15,704 bases of DNA from an uncultured Blautia sp. (GTDB lineage Bacteria; Bacillota; Clostridia; Lachnospirales; Lachnospiraceae). The stretch spans positions 1 through 15,704 of the forward strand of contig CAKROW010000059.1 in the NCBI GenBank assembly GCA_934373235.1, written 5' to 3'. A program made the position numbers and the translations under genes. The notes beneath the pieces were generated by a model. It saw only the letters and a list, made by a program, of their open reading frames with translations, was not told where the DNA came from and did no database searches. Within the stretch, counting starts at the first letter, position 1. Each line of letters starts with the position of its first letter. This document shows, one piece after another, positions 1 to 6,080 of the stretch.

Positions 1-1007
1 GCATCCATATACATACTGCGGAACTTGTACATTTTAAATTTCTTTCCATTCTTTCCAACTCGTTCCTGAGCAAAGAAAATTGGTCCCGGTGATGCAATAT
101 AAATTGCCGGTCCGACAAAAATACAAATGATTCCGGTAAAAATACATCCAACTAATCCACCAGCAATATCCATTAATCGTTTTAACATTAACTGTCTGGT
201 TGATGCATAATTGATACTTGTCGTAAGGACTGTGTAATCACCAACCTTTTCCACAAACTGTTTTTTCCCTGGTACACTTGTGATCTTTGCAAGATTAAGA
301 TGAATGGTTACTCCTGTCTCTGATAACTGCTCAATCAACTCTGACGGATATGGAAGATCTTCTGAAACAACAATCAGAACTTCATCAATCCATTCCTGAC
401 ATACATACATTGCTGCAGTTTTTTCGTTGGCAACTACCGGAACTCCATGAATTTTTCTCCCAGTCCAGTCCGCATCAATTACAGCTACACCAGCTAATGA
501 GAATCTGGCATAATTGTTTTCCTGCATGCTTAACACTACCCGTTCAGCCACATCTTCTGATGTAACGATCAGTAGTTTGCGTTCTCCGCCATCCTTCATC
601 TGCTTTCGCAGAAGTTTTTTCCATAATTCTCTGACTATATACGTCATCAGGAAATAAATTATTATGGTAAGGATCAATGTTAATCTTGAAAAGTTCTGTC
701 CCTGCTGAAGCAGGAATAAATATAAAACTGCTAAGGCACCTACCATGATCGCATGATTGAGCGTAACTACAAAATCACGATAGTATCCTCTCTTTAATAC
801 ACTTTTCATAGTGCCATACGCAAAAATCACCACCAGATCTGCCAATTCAAGAAACACTGCCATATTCCGATACAGTATATCCGAATAAGGACTTGTCCTG
901 TGACCACTTGCCAGATATGCCAGCAAAAATGCTGCCTGGATACAGATCAGATCCAAAATTATAAAATCTACATGTTTCAGCCAACCATCTGAATCTTTCC
1001 TATACAT
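1..1007 (-). CDS. Polyprenyl-phosphate sugar-1-phosphate transferase (exopolysaccharide initiating enzyme), C-terminus off the window
   Basis: Membrane enzyme that transfers a sugar-1-phosphate from a nucleotide sugar to a polyprenyl phosphate carrier, the committed step of exopolysaccharide or capsule repeat-unit synthesis. 335 residues are visible. Hydrophobic segments lie near 12-33, 47-66, 80-100, 108-125 and 283-303. A soluble nucleotide-binding-like region (about 143-235) sits between the helical block and the last membrane segment. The signature of the bacterial sugar transferase catalytic domain follows: SPGPIFFAQERVG at about 306-318, then FKMYKFRSM. The rest of the catalytic domain lies beyond position 1. 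The start is ATG at 1007; an in-frame TAG lies two codons upstream, and a purine-rich AAGGGGAA sits about 14 bases before it. Base composition (about 33-38% GC in sampled lines) is much lower than in the neighbouring cpsB-like gene, which suggests a separately acquired cassette. Sugar specificity cannot be read from the sequence. Confidence 0.9.
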   Translation of the reverse strand, partial: MYRKDSDGWLKHVDFIILDLICIQAAFLLAYLASGHRTSPYSDILYRNMAVFLELADLVVIFAYGTMKSVLKRGYYRDFVVTLNHAIMVGALAVLYLFLLQQGQNFSRLTLILTIIIYFLMTYIVRELWKKLLRKQMKDGGERKLLIVTSEDVAERVVLSMQENNYARFSLAGVAVIDADWTGRKIHGVPVVANEKTAAMYVCQEWIDEVLIVVSEDLPYPSELIEQLSETGVTIHLNLAKITSVPGKKQFVEKVGDYTVLTTSINYASTRQLMLKRLMDIAGGLVGCIFTGIICIFVGPAIYIASPGPIFFAQERVGKNGKKFKMYKFRSMYMD

Positions 1008-1230
1008 ATGCTATTTTTCTTTCCCCTTCCATTTCTTCTTGCTGTGTTTTTATATGTGAACGCCCAAAAAAGGCGCAGGGATCCTTTACCTTTTTTAACC
1101 GTTTTTTATTATGTGGATTATTCTCGAACATCAGATTTTGAATTATCAGATATGTGTATTGACTTCTGTCTTTTATATTCTTTTTCATTTTCATTTTCTT
1201 CCAACTGGCAGAGGCTGGAGAGTTTGACAT
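1000..1230 (-). CDS. Possible small basic protein, 76 codons, between cpsB-like gene and sugar transferase
   Basis: This open frame begins at an ATG with a strong Shine-Dalgarno sequence (GAGGAGG, seven bases upstream) and ends eight bases inside the sugar transferase start, an overlap typical of coupled translation. The predicted peptide is very Lys/Arg rich, has no signal peptide or membrane segment, and I recognise no family. Two things count against it: the stretch is AT-rich and low in complexity, and another frame of the same DNA (1229 leftward, ending in TAA) also reads as a plausible charged peptide. It could be a true small protein, a leader peptide coupling translation to the transferase, or the remnant of a gene at a cassette junction. 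If it is not a gene, 1008-1277 is a 270-base spacer holding only a homopolymer block and weak hairpins. Confidence 0.35.
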   Translation of the reverse strand: MSNSPASASWKKMKMKKNIKDRSQYTYLIIQNLMFENNPHNKKRLKKVKDPCAFFGRSHIKTQQEEMEGERKIAYV

Positions 1231-1250
1231 TTTATATCCTCCTCACTTTA

Positions 1251-1273
1251 CCCCCCCCCTCAAAAAAAAGGGG
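1251..1273. repeat. Homopolymer block C9-TC-A8-G4 (G9/T8 on the coding strand)
   Basis: Nine C (1251-1259), T, C, eight A (1262-1269) and four G (1270-1273). Read on the minus strand this is CCCC, T8, GA, G9, lying just after the cpsB-like stop codon and 10-20 bases before the Shine-Dalgarno of the next ORF. CCCC can pair with part of the G run around a ten-base loop. Such tracts slip during replication, so the length may vary between cells or be misread by sequencers. Confidence 0.85.
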
Positions 1274-1277
1274 ATTT

Positions 1278-1994
1278 TCACTGAATGATCCTCCAGGGAT
1301 TCTCAATAAGCACCTGTCTTACATACTCTTCCCCCATGATCTTCTTCATCTTCTCACAACACTTCCCGATCTCAGGTATCCGTCGGTCTTTCCGGTGGCC
1401 ATCAGAGCCCACATAGTCGATCAGGTTTTCTTTCATCAGTTTTTTTGCATAATGTTTTGCAGAAAAGCCTTCAGCTCCGCTGATGGTGTCTGCATTTATC
1501 TGTATGTATGCTCCCATCTTCCTCAGGTCGCGGAGAAAATCCAGGTCATTTCTGGTTGCAGGATACCGCTCCGCATGGGCTATTATGGGAATGAAGCCGT
1601 TCATCACAAGGCTTCGGATCCTCTCTTCTATATAGGATCTGTCGTCTCCGCTGCTGAATTCCACCAGCACGTATCTGGAACCGGCCATGGTAAGTCTTCT
1701 GCCTTTTTTCAGGCAGTCTACCATATCCATGCTGGAGTGGAGCTCACAGCCCAGATACAGGTGCATTCCTTCTCTTCCGATGGAAAGTGCTTCCTTTCTC
1801 AGGCGCACAAACTGTTTTGTCACAATATTCATATGTGGCTCAAACATATCATATCTGAAATGTGGTGTCAGTATTACATGGCGTACTCCGTCTTTATATT
1901 CCTTTTTTAACATCCAAAGGGATTCTTCCATATCTCTGGCACCGTCATCTACTCCCGGAAGGATATGACAGTGAATATCGTAAAGTCCTTTCAT
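1278..1994 (-). CDS. cpsB: CpsB/YwqE-family PHP-domain protein-tyrosine phosphatase of a capsule/EPS locus
   Basis: Metal-dependent phosphatase of the PHP superfamily; in Gram-positive capsule loci these enzymes (CpsB, YwqE) dephosphorylate the tyrosine kinase that controls polymer length and export. The 238-residue product opens with the metal-binding motif DIHCHILPGVDDGA (about residues 6-19). It has a central His in LTPHFRY, the IIAHAERYP motif, and a C-terminal YVGSDGH, all expected of the family; the length is also usual. I place the start at ATG 1994 because GGAG lies six bases upstream; the frame can be extended to a TTG at 2006, but that codon forms part of this ribosome binding site. 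It is the first gene after a consensus promoter. The partner modulator and kinase genes (cpsC, cpsD) are not in the window, and a sugar transferase follows instead. Confidence 0.9.
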   Translation of the reverse strand: MKGLYDIHCHILPGVDDGARDMEESLWMLKKEYKDGVRHVILTPHFRYDMFEPHMNIVTKQFVRLRKEALSIGREGMHLYLGCELHSSMDMVDCLKKGRRLTMAGSRYVLVEFSSGDDRSYIEERIRSLVMNGFIPIIAHAERYPATRNDLDFLRDLRKMGAYIQINADTISGAEGFSAKHYAKKLMKENLIDYVGSDGHRKDRRIPEIGKCCEKMKKIMGEEYVRQVLIENPWRIIQ

Positions 1995-2050
1995 CCTGTT
2001 CTCCAATATCTGAATTTTTACTCATTACATTTATGCACATACATATTGAT

Positions 2051-2079
2051 ATTATACCCTTATATTCTACATTAGGCAA
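2051..2079 (-). promoter_or_regulatory. Sigma-70-type promoter of the cpsB-like gene
   Basis: On the minus strand a -35 box TTGCCT (2074-2079) and a perfect -10 box TATAAT (2051-2056) are separated by 17 bases. Transcription would begin near 2044, giving a leader of about 50 bases before the ATG at 1994. Confidence 0.75.
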
Positions 2080-2113
2080 GCATCCATCCTGCAAAAAAAC
2101 CTACTGTTTGTGA

Positions 2114-2133
2114 GGTATTTTACGTAAAATATC
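2114..2133. promoter_or_regulatory. Perfect 16-bp palindrome, candidate operator
   Basis: TATTTTACGTAAAATA (2116-2131) is a perfect inverted repeat centred between 2123 and 2124, and it extends to 20 bp with one mismatched pair. It lies in the divergent intergenic region, about 35 bp upstream of the cpsB -35 box and about 92 bp upstream of the putative extended -10 box of the methyltransferase gene. Dimeric helix-turn-helix repressors commonly bind such sites. The regulator is not encoded in the window. Confidence 0.45.
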
Positions 2134-2224
2134 ACTATTTACAGAGAAATCATCCTTAAATCCACATAATATGGAAATAAAATTTCACCATGCTACATTT
2201 CATCTGGATTATTCCTCTCTGCTG

Positions 2225-2233
2225 TGCTAAAAT
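2225..2233 (+). promoter_or_regulatory. Putative extended -10 promoter of the methyltransferase gene
   Basis: TGCTAAAAT fits an extended -10 element (TG, one base, then TAAAAT). No good -35 box is present 16-18 bases upstream, as is allowed with extended -10 promoters. Transcription would begin near 2240, leaving a leader of about 84 bases that contains the hairpin at 2288-2302. I saw no SAM, cobalamin or T-box riboswitch motifs here. Confidence 0.35.
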
Positions 2234-2287
2234 AATCCCACGGCAATGAGTGTTATATTTTATTACTGGAGGGCCTTATTATTTTGT

Positions 2288-2302
2288 GCCGGTGTGACCG
2301 GC
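2288..2302 (+). promoter_or_regulatory. GC-rich leader hairpin just upstream of the ribosome binding site
   Basis: GCCGG (2288-2292) pairs with CCGGC (2298-2302) around the loop TGTGA. The stem ends six bases before the Shine-Dalgarno AAGGAGG (2309-2315), which is eight bases from the ATG at 2324. It is well placed to influence ribosome loading or mRNA stability, but no T-run follows, so it is not a terminator. Confidence 0.4.
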
Positions 2303-2323
2303 GGCTTTAAGGAGGACTTATAA

Positions 2324-3199
2324 ATGACAAAAGACGATTTTCGGAAACTGGCAGAGAGTGGCGTGATTCTTCTTGACGGAGCTACAGGCTCCAATCTTAT
2401 GAAGGCAGGTATGCCAAGGGGAGTCTGCACAGAGAGCTGGATCCTGGAGCATAAGGATGTGATCCAGGAGCTTCAGAGAGATTATATTGCGGCGGGTACA
2501 CAGATCATCTATGCACCGACCTTTGGGGGAAACCGTGTGAACCTTACCATGCATGGTCTTGAGGACCGTATTGAGGAGATCAACCGTACCCTGGTATCCT
2601 ATGCCAGGGAGACAGCGGACGGTAAGGCTTATGTTGCAGGAGATATCACCACAACCGGCAAGATGATGGCTCCGGCAGGGGATATGACTTATGAACATGC
2701 TTTTGAAGTTTACAGTGAGCAGATCACTATTCTTAAGAACGCAGGTGTTGATCTTATTGTTGCAGAGACCATGATCAATATTGAGGAGACTCTGGCTGCT
2801 GTTGATGCATGCTGCTCTGTCAGTGACCTTCCTGTTATGTGTACCGTTACAGTTGAAGCTGACGGAAGTATCTTCAGTGGTGGCAATGCCATTGAAGCGG
2901 CTGTTTCCCTGGAAGCTGCAGGTGCTGATGCGGTTGGTGTCAACTGCTCTGTGGGACCGGACCAGCTTGTTTCTGTGATCCGCAATATCAGGGAGAATGT
3001 TTCCATTCCGGTTATTGCCAAACCTAACGCAGGTATGCCTCTCATTGATGAACAGGGCAATGCAGTCTACAGTATGTCTCCTGCTGATTTCGCAGGATAT
3101 GTGAAGACACTGGTGGACAATGGTGCTTCCATCATAGGTGGATGCTGCGGTACCACACCGGAATTTATTGCCGAGACTGCCCGTGTACTTGGAAAATAA
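2324..3199 (+). CDS. Stand-alone homocysteine S-methyltransferase domain protein (MetH N-terminal-like)
   Basis: Zinc-dependent methyltransferase that activates homocysteine as a thiolate and methylates it to methionine in the cytoplasm. The 291-residue product is a complete TIM-barrel Hcy-binding domain. Near the N-terminus is LLDGATGSNLMKAGMPRG (about 16-33), then YAPTFGGNR (about 63-71). The three zinc cysteines are present: one in GVNCSVGP (C208) and a pair in GGCCGTTP (C274, C275). It is far shorter than full MetH and has no folate, cobalamin-binding or reactivation domain, so it needs a methylated corrinoid protein or another methyl donor encoded elsewhere, or it acts like betaine- or S-methylmethionine-type enzymes. 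The start is supported by AAGGAGG eight bases upstream. It is transcribed alone and ends before the hairpin at 3234-3295. The family is certain; the methyl donor is unknown. Confidence 0.9.
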   Translation: MTKDDFRKLAESGVILLDGATGSNLMKAGMPRGVCTESWILEHKDVIQELQRDYIAAGTQIIYAPTFGGNRVNLTMHGLEDRIEEINRTLVSYARETADGKAYVAGDITTTGKMMAPAGDMTYEHAFEVYSEQITILKNAGVDLIVAETMINIEETLAAVDACCSVSDLPVMCTVTVEADGSIFSGGNAIEAAVSLEAAGADAVGVNCSVGPDQLVSVIRNIRENVSIPVIAKPNAGMPLIDEQGNAVYSMSPADFAGYVKTLVDNGASIIGGCCGTTPEFIAETARVLGK

Positions 3200-3233
3200 A
3201 TATCCTATCGGGATTCATTGATATTTTTACCCC

Positions 3234-3295
3234 AAAAGGCACAGATCGTAAAAAAGGAGCTTGATTTCCTTTATTATTTACAATCTGTGCCTTTT
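3234..3295. terminator. Long bidirectional hairpin terminator between convergent genes
   Basis: A perfect 13-bp outer stem joins AAAAGGCACAGAT (3234-3246) and ATCTGTGCCTTTT (3283-3295). Inside it GTAAA (3248-3252) pairs with TTTAC (3277-3281), and AAAGGA (3253-3258) pairs with TCCTTT (3267-3272). Each strand ends in a short T run. It sits 34 bases after the methyltransferase stop and 35 bases after the Enzyme I stop, so it plausibly ends both transcripts. Confidence 0.75.
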
Positions 3296-3330
3296 CTAAT
3301 CCTCCGGCTTATCTGCAGACCGGGGAATTC

Positions 3331-4962
3331 TTATTTTTTATTGGCTGGATCCGCCCAGGCATTTCTCAGTGCTTTCCTTATAGGAAGTACACATGCAGGA
3401 ACTACAGACAGGCCATCCACCCCGATCTGGATAAATTTCTCTGTCAGTGCGGAATCTGCTGCCAGTTCCCCGCAGATATATACTTTGCAGCCGGATCTGT
3501 GTCCACCTTCAATAACCATGCGGATCATTTTCAGGATTGCGGGATGATGATCGTCGTATTTGTTTTTCAGAAGAAGGTTCTGTCTGTCCATAGCCAGGGT
3601 GTACTGGGTCAGGTCATTGGTTCCAAGACTTAAGAAATCCACACGTTTTCCCAGTTCCTCGCTGATCATCACAGCAGCCGGTGTCTCGATCATGATTCCG
3701 GTACGCACATCCTTAAAGGGAATATTTTTTTCCCGAAGGCCTTCTTTCACTTCCTGGATCAGTGCCTCGATCTCATCAAGCTCATTCTCTGATGTGATCA
3801 TGGGATACATAAAGGAAAGATTGCCGTAGGCACTTGCACGGTAAATTGCACGAAGCTGCGCCTTGAACATCTTCTTTCTGTCAAGACAGAGACGGATTCC
3901 ACGGTTTCCCATCATGGGGTTGGTCTCATCCGGGATCCCCATGTATTCTGCCTGACGGTCAGCACCCAGATCCACAGTACGGATCACTGCTGGTTTCCCT
4001 GCCATGATCTCTGCCACCTGCTTATATGCAAGAAACAGTTCCTGCTCCCTTGGGTAATTCTCCCTTCCAAGATACTGGAACTCACTTCTGAGAAGCCCGA
4101 TTCCTGCTGCCCCGTAAAACAGTACGGTATTCAGATCATCCAGACTTCCGATATTTGCATAAAGACCGATTTTCTTATAATCTGCTGTGATATCATCCTG
4201 GATACGAAGTTTGAGAAGTTCTTCACGTTCCTCCATATCTGCTGCATAACGGATCTTGTATTCTTTGAGAAGCTCCGGCTCCGGATCTACATAAAGGGTT
4301 CCTGTGTAACCATCTACGATTGCTTCATGTCCGTCCCACTCTTTCTTCACTTCCACATCTACCAGAGTAGGAATTGCCATGGATTTGGCCATAATGGAAA
4401 CATGGGAGATAATAGAGCCCTGATGCATGGCCACTGCCAGAAGTTTTTCCTTATCCATCTCCAGAAGTTCATTGGGAGAAAGCTGTTCTGCTGCAAGGAT
4501 CACCGGACTGTCCCCCAGATTGATCCTTGCATAGGAACCACCCATAGCTGCAATAAGATGCTCTGCAACTTCCTGCACATTTCGGATCTGTTCCTTCACA
4601 GACTCATCTTCCAGATTCCTGAAAACGTTTGCCAGTTCATCTTTGGTTGTCATCACAGCATACGCTGCACTCACTTTTTCTGTTGTGATCATGCTCTCCA
4701 CCGCACGGCGGAAACTGCCTTTTCCCAGAAGCTTTAACTGTCTTTTCAGTGCACGCTCCTGCTCACTTGGGAGTGGTGTGTCTCCTGCATAGAGTCTCTG
4801 GATCTGTCCTTTTACTGCCTCCGCAGCTTCATCCAGACGGTCCAGTTCTTTTTTTACGTTGTCCACCATAGACTGGCGGATCTGGTACTCTCCTCTGTGA
4901 TAATACAGTATCCTGCCGATGGCTATTCCGGCAAAGGCTGCTGCGCCTTTGTAAATCTCCAT
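3331..4962 (-). CDS. ptsI: Enzyme I of the phosphotransferase system (phosphoenolpyruvate-protein phosphotransferase)
   Basis: Cytoplasmic enzyme that autophosphorylates from PEP and passes the phosphate to HPr. At 543 residues it is close to the usual EI length. The N-terminal region (about 5-125) is the HPr-binding PEP-utilizer domain. The swivelling phospho-His domain carries ISHVSIMAK with the acceptor H187. The C-terminal PEP-binding barrel has LLRSEF (291-296), RTVDLGADRQ (about 328-337), NPMMGNRGIRLCLDR, LGTNDLTQYT (N449, D450) and CGELAAD with the catalytic Cys497. Differences from the consensus are visible: the usual GGRTSH around the active His is GSIISH, and the usual LDIGGDK is VDLGADR. 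The start has GGGAGGAGG eight bases upstream. It is the last gene of the transporter operon, 38 bases after the binding-protein gene; no HPr or Enzyme II gene is present. It may be the main EI or a specialised paralogue. Confidence 0.9.
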   Translation of the reverse strand: MEIYKGAAAFAGIAIGRILYYHRGEYQIRQSMVDNVKKELDRLDEAAEAVKGQIQRLYAGDTPLPSEQERALKRQLKLLGKGSFRRAVESMITTEKVSAAYAVMTTKDELANVFRNLEDESVKEQIRNVQEVAEHLIAAMGGSYARINLGDSPVILAAEQLSPNELLEMDKEKLLAVAMHQGSIISHVSIMAKSMAIPTLVDVEVKKEWDGHEAIVDGYTGTLYVDPEPELLKEYKIRYAADMEEREELLKLRIQDDITADYKKIGLYANIGSLDDLNTVLFYGAAGIGLLRSEFQYLGRENYPREQELFLAYKQVAEIMAGKPAVIRTVDLGADRQAEYMGIPDETNPMMGNRGIRLCLDRKKMFKAQLRAIYRASAYGNLSFMYPMITSENELDEIEALIQEVKEGLREKNIPFKDVRTGIMIETPAAVMISEELGKRVDFLSLGTNDLTQYTLAMDRQNLLLKNKYDDHHPAILKMIRMVIEGGHRSGCKVYICGELAADSALTEKFIQIGVDGLSVVPACVLPIRKALRNAWADPANKK

Positions 4963-5000
4963 CTGAAAAACCTCCTCCCGGCAATCCTGCCTGTCTCTTA

Positions 5001-6041
5001 TTAATCGCAGGCTGCCTTAAATTCTGTCCATGCCTTGTTGTATGCCTCTTCTGCCTCCTGGCTTACATTCTGTACGATCTCCCCTTTGGTTACATCATCC
5101 GGAACTACCAGATTCTCGTCTACCAGATCATCTGCTGCTTTATTTGTGTTGTAATAACCTACAGAATTGATACATTTCGCTGTTACCTCCGGCTCCAGAA
5201 TGTAGTTGATAAACTCCTGTGCTGCCTCACTGTTGGGTGCCTCGCTTGGAACAAACATTCCAAGGATGCCAAAGCCAAGACCCTCCTCCGGATATACAAC
5301 CTTCAGATCCGGATTCTGTTTCAGCGCTTCTGTTACCTGTGAAGTATAAAGGAATGCCACACTTGCCTCTCCGTTAAGAAGTGCATTCTGTGTATTATCG
5401 TCCTGGATCATGCGGATGTTTGGAGCAAGCTCTTTTAACTTCTCTCCTGTTTTTTCGATAACGGAAACATCCTCCTCATTCATGGATTCTCCCATGGACA
5501 TCTGTGTGATGCCGCAGATCACACGATAGTTTCCGATGATCGCCACACTGTCCTCAAGAGATGGGTCCCACAGATCCTTATAACCCTTGATGTCTATATC
5601 CACCTGTTCCGGATCATACACGATCAGAGGGATTCCGGCACCGTACGGTACGGTATATTCATCATCAGGATCATAGAACTGTCCCTGGAAAAGAGGATTT
5701 ATATTTCCGAAATTGGTCACTTTATCCTTGTCGATCTTCTGTACAAGACCTTCTTTTACTGCGCTCTCGATGATATAGTCATCTGCGATCACTACATCAT
5801 AATCACCGCCCTTTGCCTGGGAAAGTTTCTCAAGCATGGTCTCATCTGTATCAAAATTGGAATATACAACTTTGGTTCCTGTCTCTTTCTCAAAATCATC
5901 CAGAACTTCCTGCGGAACCATTCCATCCCATGTATAAAGTACCAGCTCATCGGAATCCCCGGCGCTTACGCTGACCCCGGAAAGCATGGTCACTGCCATC
6001 GCTGCGCTTAACATTACTGCTGTTGCTTTTTTGAACTTCAT
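5001..6041 (-). CDS. Secreted PotD-like ABC transporter substrate-binding protein, ligand probably not a simple polyamine
   Basis: Extracytoplasmic receptor of the spermidine/putrescine-binding (PotD/PotF) family, 346 residues. Residues 1-27 form a signal peptide: basic start, hydrophobic core, and SVSA before G28. There is no lipobox cysteine, unusual for a Gram-positive binding protein. The fold resembles PotD throughout, e.g. LVLYTWDGMVP (33-43), YDVVIADDY (81-89), VPYGAGIPL (131-139) and SVGYYNTN (293-300). Aligned by eye to E. coli PotD, W34 is kept (W38) and Y85 is kept (Y89), but D168 becomes N171, E171 becomes V174, W255 becomes G258 and D257 becomes L260. These acidic and Trp residues hold spermidine in PotD, so the ligand probably differs. 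GGGAGG lies six bases before the ATG. It follows the PotC-PotD fusion by 39 bases and could serve either of the two importers encoded upstream. Confidence 0.85.
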   Translation of the reverse strand: MKFKKATAVMLSAAMAVTMLSGVSVSAGDSDELVLYTWDGMVPQEVLDDFEKETGTKVVYSNFDTDETMLEKLSQAKGGDYDVVIADDYIIESAVKEGLVQKIDKDKVTNFGNINPLFQGQFYDPDDEYTVPYGAGIPLIVYDPEQVDIDIKGYKDLWDPSLEDSVAIIGNYRVICGITQMSMGESMNEEDVSVIEKTGEKLKELAPNIRMIQDDNTQNALLNGEASVAFLYTSQVTEALKQNPDLKVVYPEEGLGFGILGMFVPSEAPNSEAAQEFINYILEPEVTAKCINSVGYYNTNKAADDLVDENLVVPDDVTKGEIVQNVSQEAEEAYNKAWTEFKAACD

Positions 6042-6080
6042 ATATGTCCTCCCTGTATGTCTTTTTTTTGCAGACGCGGT

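Noticed and set aside
1061..1096. Inverted repeat of AAAAAAGG and CCTTTTTT with a nested CGCC/GGCG alternative
   Set aside because: The stem is mostly A-T, with its T run inside the stem, so it is a poor terminator; in an AT-rich low-complexity stretch it may be chance.
1008..1910. 300-codon open frame on the plus strand opposite the cpsB-like gene
   Set aside because: It lies antisense to a clear PHP phosphatase, has no ribosome binding site and no recognisable family, and its composition is that of an antisense shadow.
2134..2323. Possible SAM, cobalamin or T-box riboswitch before the methyltransferase
   Set aside because: None of the conserved core motifs of these classes could be found in the leader.
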